Shown one piece after another: positions 35,573-47,700 of a stretch of 64,000 nt of DNA. Every line of letters starts with the position of its first letter. The stretch's first letter is position 1. The notes beneath the pieces are model-generated. The model ran no database searches, had not been told where the DNA came from, and saw nothing but the letters and a program-made list of their open reading frames with translations. Origin of the DNA: Capitulum mitella (Eukaryota; Arthropoda; Thecostraca; Pollicipedomorpha; Pollicipedidae); contig CP099847.1 of NCBI GenBank assembly GCA_030062745.1, positions 27,452,923 to 27,516,922 of the forward strand, read 5' to 3'. The position numbers and the translations under genes were made by a program.

Positions 35573-37747
35573 GGCGGTCTGCGGGCCGCGTGGGCCGGGC
35601 GCACGCGCCCCCGTCGCCCGGTGAGATTCGGAGCTGCTCGCCTTCACGCGCGGTTTTGTGTGATGTTTCGTGTGGCGATGTTAGGAAATGACGCCTTCGA
35701 TTACCCGCGCCGTCGTAGGAGCAACTCGCGTGGGTTTCGCGCCGTCGTAAGGGAGCCTCGTATTGGAGTGGCCACGATCCCCTCGGTGTCCGTCGTTTTG
35801 GGAAGCAGACGCAGATCGCTGTGATCTCATGTGCCACTGGGCCCGGGTGGAATGGCGCTTCACTGTCGGCGACTGGGTAATGACCGGAAGATCCGTCCAG
35901 TTCAGGCTGGCGCTTTTTGGGCAGCAGTTCGCCTGCTGACGCACGCGCTGTGGACGAGGTGTGGCGAGCGAACGTCATATCACAGAGTGAAAAAACGCGG
36001 CACCACGTTCGCCTCATATTACGCTTTGCTTGCGCCAGGGCTTTCCCTTCATAATAGCCAAACCTTTGGCAGGGCGGGCTGTTTTGTTATTTTGTAAGGG
36101 CGGGTTGTTTTGTTATGCTGTTGTTCGCTTCAGCCGTTGCTTGTGGTCAAAAGTTTCTCTTTTTGACGAATGTGAAGGGGTGTGCGGGTGTCAAGGGCCC
36201 GTGGTTGGATGTGCAGCCATTTGCGCTCGCATATCCCGTATTAATGGATCTTCAGCGCAGCCATTTTTATTTCCCGAAGAAGCACCTGGGAGACAGTGAG
36301 TGCAAGGCACGTCGGTCCCGTACCCAAATGTACCTGACAGGCAGACCGGCTGATGGCCCCGGGAAGGGGAGTACAGGGTGTTGCATCGAGCAATGTTTTG
36401 TTTTTCGGCAGCTTTTATCGCCGCTTCCCTTTCGTGCCTGCGTTTAATACGAACCGTGGCCTTTCATTAGCACCTGTCACGTGCAGCTCCATCTGTTGGA
36501 TTTAAGTGAAGGCGAAGTCACTTTTCCTTCGTGTTTTATTTACATTGGCGTCGAACGCTGCTCGACATGACAATAAATGCAGGACAAAGGCGACACTGTG
36601 GTCGGATTTTATCAGTAATTCGACAGCACCACAGAAGGCCGATGACAGGCGTCTTTAGTGCGCTCTCGCGATCTTATTGTCTCCCGGCAACGCGGAGACG
36701 GAGCCGAAAATAAAGTGCAAACCCATACACCTGTCAACAGCAAACAACTTTCCCATTTCCGAGCACCAGTCTCCGACGATATTCCGGTCGCCACTTGTGT
36801 GGCATCAGTCCTGCTCCCCCCCCCCGCTCACCCCGCAGAGCAGGAAGACGTTGCTGTCCTACACAGGGTTCTGCTGACGGAAATGTTTCTGCAGCCGGTT
36901 GGCCTTGACGCCGAGTCGCATGTGACTCTTCATCTGGTGTCGCCGCAGCACCTGCATGTCGCGGGCAGTCCTGGGAACAACGGCACGTGCTCAGGCACAC
37001 AGCTTTTTCTTCAGTTGTTTTCAGTGCACAGCAATGGTGGCGTCGGCGTTCGACGGAACGTTGCGAAATCGCCAAAACGCACCTAGATTTTGTGCCTGAA
37101 AGGTCTGCCGCTGAAGGGCAAATGAACAGCTCGGAAATGTGTCTCCGAACTTCCCCAACTTATCGAACAATTCAAAAAGAAACAACTGAAACGGGAAATA
37201 GAACAAACATCATAACTGAAATAGTATAAGAGTGCTGCATTCTTTTTGCCATATGGTACATTTCCAATTCTACAACCCTATGTAATATCGCAATTTGCAC
37301 ACGTTCAAATCAACAAAGTGACGTTTTCATTGCTTTTCATCACTGAAAAGATGAGACAGTATTCATGACATGTGATGACGACATGTATGGAAGATATGTA
37401 TGCCAACGTATTTTTGTTCTTGGTCTTTCTGATAGCTTGTTGCCAATCAAATCACTAATATCAGCATCATTAAGTTCACAAAAGGAGACGAAAAAATGTT
37501 TAATGGTACGTCGTGTAATAGTCATCCTCAAGCAACTTTCCATTTGCACTTCATTTAAGACTGCAAGACATTTAATAGTCAAATAATACTAAACAGCTTT
37601 TACAACACAATTAGAAATCTATCATGTAACAATCCAGAATTTGCAACAAATTCCAGACTGCAACAAAGTCAAACGAGAAAAATACAAAAAAAATCGTAAA
37701 TAAAATAGCAAAACACAGCATCTGACATGAATCCCAATGAAGAAATT
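35573..37747. other. Convergent 3' flanks of ALKBH1 and ZNF622
   Basis: Plus-strand AATAAA occurs at 36572-36577 and 36709-36714, both possible ALKBH1 polyadenylation signals. A C10 run lies near 36817. No recognisable exon was found. Confidence 0.5.
36572..36577 (+). terminator. Candidate ALKBH1 polyadenylation signal
   Basis: AATAAA about 1 kb after the ALKBH1 stop; a second copy lies at 36709-36714. No transcript evidence is available to choose between them. Confidence 0.35.
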
Positions 37748-40700
37748 CTACCATGAAACAGAAGAAAGCTGCATTTGAAATTCTAAAACATCGCATCTGA
37801 AATGAATCACCCGATTCGCCGCCAGCACTCTGAGAGCCAGCCGGTTCCATCGTCCGGCGTACTGACCGTTTGAGCTGCTCCTTGGAGGATCCGGTCCAGC
37901 CCATGAGCCGGTACTGGTGCAGGACGTCTCGGGCGGTGGTGGCGCCACCAGTGCGCCGCAGTGCCACCGCCTTCTCGGGCCGCAGCCGCTGCCTGGGCGG
38001 AACAACTGGCGCTGTCACAAGACTGACGGTACCAGACTCACCCGCCGTCGCCGAGCGGCGGTGTGAGGTGTCGCAGATGTGTCACGTGCCGCATGGCGAC
38101 CGCCACGCATGAGGTCGACACCGGACCATCAAGTGCAGAGTCACACTTCACAATGGGTCCGGGGTTGAAGACCGAGGCCAAGTCCGATGAAAAGTCAGCG
38201 GCCCGCATCCTAACAAGTCAGTAATTACCATAACAAGGCCAGCATCTGTCTTGGCAGGTCAATGCCTGACACAACAGGGCCAGTAACTGACAAAAAGGGC
38301 AAGTCTGTGGTCACGGGCAGTATTTACGGTTACCGGTCGGTGCCTGGGCGGCCCATACAGCGGTGTGCCAGTACCCGTAGCAGCGTACAAGCCAGTACCT
38401 AGTGGTGAGCCCGAACCTGAAGCAGTGGGCCAGCCAGTCCCTACAGTGGTGGGCCCATACCTGTAGTAGCAGGTCAGCCAGTGCCTACCGTGGTGAGTCA
38501 GTACCTGTAGCAATGGGCCAGCCAGTACCTACAGTGGTCGGCCTATACCTGTGGTAGCGGGCCACCCAGTACCTTAGTGGTCGGCCAGCATCTGTTGAAG
38601 CGGACCAGCCAGTACCTACAGTGGTGGGCCTATACCTGTAGTAGCAGGCCACCCAGTACCTAAACTTGTGGGCCGGTACCTGTAGTAGCGGGCCAGCGCC
38701 CGGTGTCCGACCACGGCGCCGGAGGGCAGCACCAGCTGGAAGCCGTCGGCGTCCAGCGCCAGCTGTTCCGGCTCGGCCGAGTCGTCGTCCTCGCCGGCCG
38801 GGTATGAGTTGCTGTAGTCGTAGTAGTCGGCGTACTCCGCCAGCACCTGTCGGATGGCGCCTGTCCGTCAGACCCGGACGGCAGGGATCAAGGCACCGAG
38901 CGCTGGACGGTCATTCCCACAAAGCAGGAGATCAGGAGGACTGAGCGCCGGACAGTCAGTCCCACAGAGCAGGAGATCAGGAGGACTGAGCGGCAGACAG
39001 TCAGTCCCACAGAGCAAGAGATCAGGATTGAGCGCCGGACAGTCAGTTTCACGGAGCCGGAGATCAGGATTGAGCGCCGGACAGTCAGTTTCACGGAGCA
39101 GGAGATCAGGAGGACTGGGCGCCGGGCAGTCAGTTTCACAGAGCAGGGGATTGGAACTGAGCGCCGGCAAGCCACGTCGCGGGACCATGTGTAGTTGGAC
39201 AGTCGGGAAGGCGGGGGGGGGGGGAGGACGTGGTAAGGAGTTGCGTCGTGGCGGGGCCAGCGAGGTCGGAGGACTGACTGCGGGAGTTGCAGATGTAGTG
39301 GTGGAGGTACATGCATTGGCGTGATTGCACAAATGCATCCAGGCGTAGCCAAGATGCAACACATTTAGGGAGCACGTAAATTAATTCCGAACACGAGCGC
39401 CAACGGCCACGGTTCAGTGGATGACAGAGTGGTCGCCTACGATGCCACCATTTATTTCACACCAAAACGTCACGAGACAGAGCCATGGACAAAAACACGG
39501 AGTAATCCACGACAAAAAACAGCTCGATTACACGGATGCGTATTCCATTCGAAACAAAACTGCACAAAATAATCCCCATATTGAACGAGAAAGCAGCATC
39601 CATTCCCGAGAAAACGTCCTACAGCTAGCAGGGTACCGTACCTCTCCTTCGTGCAGCATCTTGGTGTGGCCCTTGTCGCGCATGTGCTTCTGGACGGCCT
39701 CCACGGAGGTGAAGTGTTTGCCCCGCTCATTACACCAGAGACAGACGAAACCTTCGCCCACCTGGCGGGGACAAAATCAACTCTGAGCGCACCTGTTACG
39801 ACAGCGACGGTGCAAAAGGCCCCGAGCTCGGTAATGACCAAGCCATGCCCGTGATGACGCATCAAGGCGCAGTCAAAATTCATGCGGCAAACCCACAAAG
39901 TGAAAACTAATTACATCCCAAATATTATTTTATATATTATTTATATTAAATATTATCCCAAACTACATCCCTACATGCGCTACGTCCTTAAAGAACAGGA
40001 TACGCTCTCGACACCGGACAATTAAGGACCAAAGTCGCGTCCCACCGATCCGCTCACCACGCCCTCCACGCACCTTCTGGCCGAGGTAGGCGATGAGGCC
40101 CTCCATGTCGGTCACGTACTCCACGTCCGGCACGAAGAAGGAGTGCGCCTGCGTCATGTGGCGCACGTTGGCGGCCAGGTCGGCGGCCGAGTGCGCGCAG
40201 AAGAGGCAGTCGGTGGGCGGGATGCCGTCGCCGCCCCACTCCTCCCACTCGTCCGAGTCGACCTCCTCCACCGACATGTCGTCGTCGTCGTCGTCGTCGT
40301 CGTCATCGGAAACTGGTTGTCGCGCGACTGGGGAGACGTGTCGAGACGACGGTGAGGCCTTCTTGACGAACTCGAAAACGGCGGCCAACGGGTAAAACGC
40401 GATGCTGCGTTCACGCCGGTCGTACTGTTTCCAAACGTGGGACTTCTGGATTTCGTGTCTGGCTAAGCCAGTAAAAATGCACAGAAACTGCCACAAGTGC
40501 AACGGGAAAGTACTCCCGAAAGGTGATGAGATCGACTGGTCAATCACAGAAACCTGCCATACTTTCATCGAAACAAGGAAAGCAGGTGAAGCTGACACAC
40601 AAGTAATCACAACCGATGCCAGTCGTGAACAACGCACACATTTCAGCAGGTCTCAACCCCTTCTGCACGACATCCCTGCATCGCCCGAGCACTCCCCCCC

Positions 40701-42075
40701 CCCCCCTTTCCCCTGACGGCAGCTGACCTGCGCGCGGCGGCCGGCGCGGCGAGCCCGGTGCGGCGTCCTTCTCCGACTGGCCGGAGAGCTCGATGTTCTT
40801 GCGATTCTGCTCGGCCACCAGGAGCCGTTGTTTGCGCGCCTCCTCGTCGGCGTCCCAGCGGCGCTGCTGGTCCTGATGTCGGCGCGACTGCAGCTGGCGG
40901 CAGAGTCGGCGCCGTCAGGGTCGAGCCGACCGACCGGCGGGGATCACTGTAGCACCAACTTCAATGACATAGGGGTTGTAGGGACCATAAGTGTACACGA
41001 GAGCACGAGCTAGATGCAGATACGACGTGGACGACGATCAGTGAGAGCTATTGATACACTGGCTGATAAGACGATTGAAGTGCATGCAAATACATGAAGC
41101 TTGTGGACAACATTCCCTTAAAACGTAGATACACTTGACAAAGCCATGCAATGCACATACAGTATTTTCATTTCTTACCGTGAAAAATGCTACCCTGAGA
41201 AAGTGGCATTATGCTACAAGAGACTACATCAAATAAGGCAACATAAAAAGAAATCCTGGTAAGACATTAGAAGACCTCATCCAGCGAACGCTAGTTTACT
41301 GAGAACCACGGGTCTAAAGGCAGCTTCTGCGATCCTCTGAGAGCCCTGCCTGCTTACATGGTTCCTGTGCTGTGCCTCGGACCTGAACGGTTTCCTGCAG
41401 GGCTGGCAGTAGAGGGCGTCCGCTTCCTCCGTCTCGGCCGGCTGCTGCCCTGCCTGCTGAGCCAGCACCCGCTCCCGGAAACGCTCGGCCGTCACGTGCG
41501 GCAGCTCGGCCACCTGTTGGAATCAGCAACACAAAATAACTGCATGCTGTTTGCTCTGCTGCTCCAAAGTGTGTGAATACTGACCCTGGTTGGCTGTCAA
41601 GTTATTTATTGATGCTCTCAACTGCCAGCGTCATTTCGTGTTCGTCATTTCATGCAACCTCTAGCACCAGCTGGCATGATGGATAGCAAGAATGCTGAAT
41701 CTGAAAAATAGTTATGTGACACCACAAGGACAGTTATGATAGTGCCAATAATTAACATATTCAAAACCATTTTTTCTTACATGATTCGCAAGGGCAAGAA
41801 CAGTTCTGATTATATGACATAAAATCAACATAAAATGTAACACCACAATGGGACACAAAACACCACAAATTTAAATGAAACAAACAACTTATCATTAGAA
41901 AAACCTTAATCCTACATTATTTGTCTTGTACCAAAGCATAACATCACTGATGCAACCATACCTTGCGTTTCAGATTGTACCGATGCCAGTCAGACTTGTA
42001 GTGCTCTCGTTGAATGTCCCCATCAGAAAAAGCCACATGGCAAGTGATACATGTAAATGCCATGGGGGTAGCCAT
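37748..42075 (-). CDS. ZNF622: ZNF622 (REI1/ZPR9-type 60S biogenesis zinc-finger protein)
   Basis: Seven exons: 41962-42075, 41358-41513, 40728-40893, about 40074-40462, 39642-39761, 38680-38846 and 37748-37992. The yeast counterpart REI1 works in late cytoplasmic maturation of the large ribosomal subunit. Four C2H2 fingers are visible: FTCITCHVAFSDGDIQREHY, YCQPCRKPFRSEAQHRNH continuing across a splice into LQSRRH, DCLFCAHSAADLAANVRH, and VCLWCNERGKHFTSVEAVQK. An acidic linker with ten Asp precedes the third finger. The C-terminal part has LPSGAVVGHRALARYYR and QYRLMGWTGS. The 5' border of exon 4 was chosen by phase and is tentative. In the last exon the frame must change by one base near 37860: QYRLMGWTGS and the closing RVIHFRCDV, both family-typical, lie in different frames. 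An assembly indel is the simplest reason. Confidence 0.92.
38205..38690 (-). repeat. About 44-bp minisatellite copying the ZNF622 exon-6 donor
   Basis: Read on the minus strand, the exon end and donor (CGCTACTACAG|GTACCGGCCC, exon end 38680) recur downstream as TGCTACTACAGGTATAGGCCC-like words. Recognisable copies lie near 38634, 38590, 38547, 38501 and 38460, and weaker ones reach about 38200. Several copies also contain an inverted-looking CACTGTAGGTACTGGCTGG segment, which is a second donor-like word. The array occupies most of the intron between exons 6 and 7. Confidence 0.85.
38890..39175. repeat. About 45-bp minisatellite in ZNF622 intron 5
   Basis: Six copies of a unit containing GAGCAGGAGATCAGGAGGAC, GAGCGCCGGACAGTCAGT and a TCACGGAG- or CCCACAGAG-like end. 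It lies about 45 bp upstream (in gene orientation) of the exon-6 acceptor but does not visibly include the splice junction, unlike the array on the other side of the same exon. Confidence 0.9.
40271..40303 (-). repeat. GAC trinucleotide run (poly-Asp) in ZNF622 exon 4
   Basis: Codes for ten consecutive Asp in the acidic linker before the third zinc finger. Vertebrate ZNF622 has an acidic Glu/Asp stretch at the same place, so the charge is conserved while the residue type has been homogenised by repeat expansion. Confidence 0.85.
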
Positions 42076-44774
42076 GGTGAACTTTACAATGCTCAGGCAA
42101 TGAAATATGTATGGTCCCCTCTGTAACCTGTAACAGAGACCACATGCATCAATCAGCAATGACAACAAAATAAAACAAGCACATAACAATGGCCTAGTCC
42201 TTGATCCCTGGTCACCAATGAAAAAAGGCAGCCCTGGAAAAGCTCAATGTGGGTGTATGACCATAGTGTGACCAGATTCACAATTTTGGGTCGAAAATGG
42301 CACCTAACCATCAATACATGCACATCCCAACTATGGTAATATTACATCTAAATATAATTTTGGCAACAAACTGGATGCTCCCAAATCCTGGTACTGCATA
42401 ATTATACTGCAGGATTCAGTCTGAATGCATCTTTCCCTCCAGGATTTTGACACCCTTTGGCAATTTTTGCATCTGCGCACCTAGTTGCAAATAAGTTTTG
42501 GGATATTGTGGCTGTTGGCAAACTTCATTTCTGTCCTGACCAAAAAATGTTTACATCTTTAAAATTTCTGGTACATTCTAAGCCCCATGCAAAATAAATT
42601 TTCCCACACTTGTCCACCATAGCACAAAGAAATGAAATTTTGGACAAGTTTTGTTCATGCACCAGAAATTTCAGGTACATCTTCTGATAGACTTTAGTGT
42701 GTATGCCAATCTCACATGCAGGGGTAAGCCTGCAAATGTTTTGGAACCAATATCAGATCACAGCATCTGGTATCAAAGGAAATTCCATGTCAGGTTTGTC
42801 TGAAATATGTAATTTAAGTTTTAGGACATGGGTAAAAATACATCAACAATAACATGTTTCATGAACACAGTGCCAAAAAATGTGGCACCAGCTGACTGTT
42901 TCTATTAATTAATATCTGTTAACCATAGTGATTATCAGCTGAACACACACGCAGAATATAAGAACACAATAACCAGCTATGGTGTTATGTACTAAATGAT
43001 AGGTAATCATTATTCGAACCCATGAGTTTGATGGAATTAGCCCATCACAGTTCAAACCCTTGGCATTTAAATCCTGATTTTTCCATAACGTAGGTAAGGC
43101 AGGTGACGTACGGTATGCATTCGAACTGGGCCTGGAAAGCAATGTCCTCAAAAAGAACGAAATTTCTCTTAGCGATTAGGCCTACCAGCTCATCTCTACA
43201 CGAGGAGAAAACTTAACACAAGTGCTACTTTCCGCAGCAGCCTAACACTCCGTCAACCAACCAAAAACTCCGCGAACAATACGACCCATGCCATACCGTT
43301 CACACACTTCACCTGGACCCGTCAATCACAATCACGATGTTCACGTTTCTGGATGAATTGCGCAACATCTCGGCATAGCCTTAAATGCATGATATTTCAT
43401 TACGTCATGTTCAAATATTCAATGCTATCCGTACAAAGTATTTCTGCTTCTGACGCCATATCTTGGAAAAAGTTTGTGTTATACTTCAATTGGTTAGGGG
43501 TGTTTTGTCTATTGTGCTTCATTTGTGTATACAGCCACGGTTCATTTATTGCGCACCAAAGACGGCAATTTGTTTTGTTTTGTTTTTTTCAGATTTGATG
43601 CAGGTATCTTTCGTTTACCTAAATGAAATACCATGTCAAAGCTGTTCACACTTTCTTCTGAACGTATTAAAGCATCGTCACGCTCGGTAAGTGCTTTTTG
43701 AAACTGCCGTGTTGCAAAATTTACTTGTGACAAACCCCTTATTTTCTTGACAGGTAAAAACCTGACGAAGTCACCTGAAAGGCGTAAAATCTTTCAAATA
43801 CTGAAATCGTCATCTGTGTACCATTTGAGGTCCTCGTCATGTCAGATTGCAGCCACAAGGTCTCACCTACATTATGACCAGACTGGAAGATTCCAGTGAA
43901 GGGTCTTAAATTGTATTCTGTATGTCGTGTTATTTTTATGTTTTATATTCCAATGATGCTCTTTCATGCATGTCTTTGTTTGTTTTAGATGTCACCACTC
44001 AGTTTTTATAGCACTCACCACACTCCAAATTTTGTTTCCAGCAATTTTTTGTTTGTAAGCAGATCTTTGGAGGCTCTTGGTGGGAAAATATCATTCCCTT
44101 GTACTACATGACTTTTAAAGGCCTGCAGTGCACATGATGCATTAGCAAACTTTTTGCCATCATTACTGGATGCCAGCAGCAACTGGAATTTTCTCAGTGG
44201 GATAAAGCTGAAATAATAAAGTTTGATACCACTCTTAACATACCACTCAAACAGGGGGGAATTGCATCAACCAAATGGCACATCTGGAGATTTTAGAAAT
44301 AGAATGCACATTACTTTTAGCATTCAGCATTTCTTCCTTTTAAACAAATCATTTGTGGTAGCAGTCCATCTTTTTAAACCTCTGATCATAAGTGGAGGGG
44401 GGGGGGGGCAGTTAACCTCTTTTATGCCATCTGGCTTTTCTACTGCTGATTGGATTTGCCATAGAATTGCAAAAGTTTGCATACCTAACATACACCCTGC
44501 CTCTGCCATATAAAACAAGATAGAGCTCCATCCATATGGGCTTATTGTGCAACAAGATAACATATAACATACAAGTGAAGGGAGGGGATATAAGTTCTGA
44601 TATGAAGGATTGTCAGATATGCTAGTGTGATATGTAGAAGAAGGCGGCTGTAAAAACAGATCATTACTAAAAAATGAGTCATTTGATGCTTTGTATATTC
44701 TCTTGTAACCAGACAAAATTGTCAGTGGGGTGTATCATACTGTGTGACAAAACATGTTTTCTTCAGTGACAGGC
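42076..44774. promoter_or_regulatory. Shared upstream region of divergent ZNF622 and WDPCP
   Basis: The two start codons face away from each other across 2.7 kb. The segment 43100-43350 is less AT-rich than its surroundings and may hold a 5'-untranslated exon or promoter, but no TATA or initiator stands out. A G10 run lies at about 44396-44408. No coding segment with recognisable similarity was seen. Confidence 0.35.
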
Positions 44775-47700
44775 ATGAAAATGGCTTCATTGCTTTTAGA
44801 AGTACACTTCTGGACCCACAGTGAGGATGTTATTGTACATCCAGATGATGTTGGAGCATACAAGTAAGTTGAACATGTAATTTTTTCTTGATGCATAGCA
44901 GTTATAGTTTGGTGGACAACAAACAACAAAGAATGTATCATGCAATTCCAGGCTTCATTTCCAGCTTAACAAAGTCCAAAGTCTATTACAGCCATATTGA
45001 GTATAAGTCTGGTATCATCTTTGGAAAAAGACTGCTACCTTTTGTTTTTGTTGACACTTTAAGGAACAGTTTTGTGGTGGTTTGAAATATAACAAGTCAT
45101 CAAGGTGGCATGCACAACTGTCAGTAGGAATGGAGAGTACCAAAGATGTATGCATGCACTCTTCATTTTTGAACAGTTGTAGACTTTTGATCACGGGCAT
45201 CAACAGCAAATGTGCTATCATCAGTCAGCTCTCGTGAAAGATGCGTTTCCTAGTGATTACGTTATTCTTTTTGTTCAGATTTCACGACAAGACAGAGAGT
45301 TCGTCCGTGATGTCGACCCACCAAAAGATCAAGGAATCGTACGCCAGTTCGCGGGGCATCACCACCCGTCTGACCAACAAACGACGTTCCCGCGACCGGG
45401 ACTCGTTCAAACAGCTCGAGGTCAGGTTCGCGGCACTTAGATTCGCATTACTGCTGGTCTGTAGCTAAAAGCTGTGCACCATCCAGAGAAGCAGTTTGGT
45501 TACGTATTTGACGATAATCGTGTCACGAAGCCCGTTTGATACCTGACACCGGTAAAGGAGATAAACACAGCTAAGAATAACCATTCGTCAGCTCTGTGAA
45601 GTTTTCACAAACATTAATTTGATTTAATACACTGCAGAAGATTTACAACACTGACCGTGTTTTGTGATGTTTTCATATTTTGCGTATGCTTACTATGTTT
45701 ACATCTGTTTTGTGACAAGTCGACATATCACTACCCAATGGTATAACGCGGCGAATTAAGATGGGATCCTGGTTGACCACTACCTGTAGCTCAGCTGCTT
45801 AAAGCTTTGGTCTTCCCGACCTGACGTGAAGAGTCGAGTCACCTCGGCACTTGATATTTGGCCCACGCTCAAGCCGTCAAATGTCCAAATTATGGTCGTG
45901 CTGACTACCACGCGATCGTGTCGCGCCCTTGACGGTACCTGAAACCTTTGCCCCAAAAGCAGCCATTATTTGGAATTGCTCGATCGGGTGTTGGGATCAG
46001 AGCCTATGCAACTAGCTATGCTTAGCGTAAACACTTACCCCTGACAACGCCCCAGTCACGATTTACATCAAGTGATTTCGATTTTTTCGGACAACATTGA
46101 AGTAAGGTCGATCTCGATAAAAAAATCGGACCATATATTTCGGACGTTTTTGCTCGTTCTTTGAACATTGGTAGAGTGCAGGGTCACCGACAGGTAAAAC
46201 TTTCTATCAATTTCTATTTTATTTTACTGTGGTTTTTTTATCAAGATCGACCTTGTTTCAGTGTTGACCAGAAACAACAATCAACATCTGAAATCAGCAG
46301 AGTCTGTTGATTTCAGACCGTGCTTCAGTGTTGTCCGAAAAAGTCGAAATCGCCTAAGCGAACCTGAAGATAATCGAAAACGAAATGACATTGCGTCAAC
46401 ATTTAGACCAAATTTATATGAAAAGTGAAGAAAATGAAAAAAACGTATTTTCCGTTTCGCAGGAGCTGCTCGATACGCAGAAGCTCTGCTACCAGAGCTG
46501 GCACCATCTGAACCTGCTACTCCTGGTGTTCGAGTCGGGTACGGTCGTCACGCTCTGGGTCAACTTCCAGACGGGGAACATCGACAAGCTGCTCATCGAC
46601 AAAACGCTGCTGGGAAAAATGGGCTCCGACCAAGTGGTCAGCGGTGAGCCAGTATTTCTATTTCCGCATTTGAAGGAGCTATCGATTTGATCGACACGTT
46701 TTCATACATTTTAGTTTCCAGCGTTCTCCAAAGTATTGAGGAAAAATTTTTTTAACCATGGCTCATTGGACGATAAACGTACTCGCTTGTGAACGATGCC
46801 CACCTGGTATTTGCTGTTGAACCAGGCAGCCAGTTTAACCTGCAGATGTCGCCTTGACCTCACTCCGTTCAAAACCTGGTGACCCTCCATGCATTGGCCG
46901 GACGTGCGGTGCTCCGCGCGGCCACGTCGTCGCCGCCGGCACCGTGCTCCCCATATTCACCCGCGCGATGTCGCCAGCACCGTGCTCCCCATATTCACCC
47001 GCGCGATGCAGCCGCCGTTGACCGAGCGTGGCCGCCGCGCTGCCGGCAGCGGCGCTGACGGACCAGTTCCTGCTGCTGACCCACCCGGAGAATCGCGTCA
47101 CGCTGGTGTCGCTGCAGCGGCCGCTCATCTGGGAGCGCTGGGCCCGGCTGTCGACGCTCGAGCCGCGCGCCACCGTCTGGGAGCTGCCCGGCCCGACCAC
47201 GCGCCGCACCGAGCGGCGGCTGGCGCTGCCGCAGCCGCCGCAGCAGCTGCAGCCGCCGCCCGGCGGCCAGGGGCCGCAGGTGGGCTGTGGTGACGCCTGC
47301 ATGGTTGTGGCTGTTACATGGGTAGCTGTGGTGGTATTCGTTGGTTTTAGTTATACGCGTCATATGGACGTCCTCATGTGTTTGCCGGAGTTGGTTTTTG
47401 CGTTTGCTTGTTTATTTGCTGTTTTTTGTGTATTCAAAGGCCTGTGTGACCAAATCAGGGAATCACCTGTCCGGATTGTTCTCGATTTCCTTCTGTAATT
47501 GTTTGATTTAAAAGCTTGGCGTACCAATGCTTCTTGAAACAATCATTGTTGCAATATCATGAAACAGCTAGTTTATTGTCTCAGTATGCAGACTGTTGCC
47601 TTGTATGTATGATCATCCATCCAAGGTCATCAGTATGCAGATGACCGCTTAGCCTCAGGCACAGCGGGAGGCTTTCCATGTTCAGATGATTAGCAGTCTG

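Noticed and set aside
43010-43035. Inverted GGTTCGAAT word like a tRNA B box
   Set aside because: No cloverleaf or A box at the right distance. No tRNA or rRNA gene was recognised anywhere in the window.
47028-47498. Read-through frame past WDPCP exon 4
   Set aside because: Homology stops at the donor at 47279/47280; the rest is intronic.
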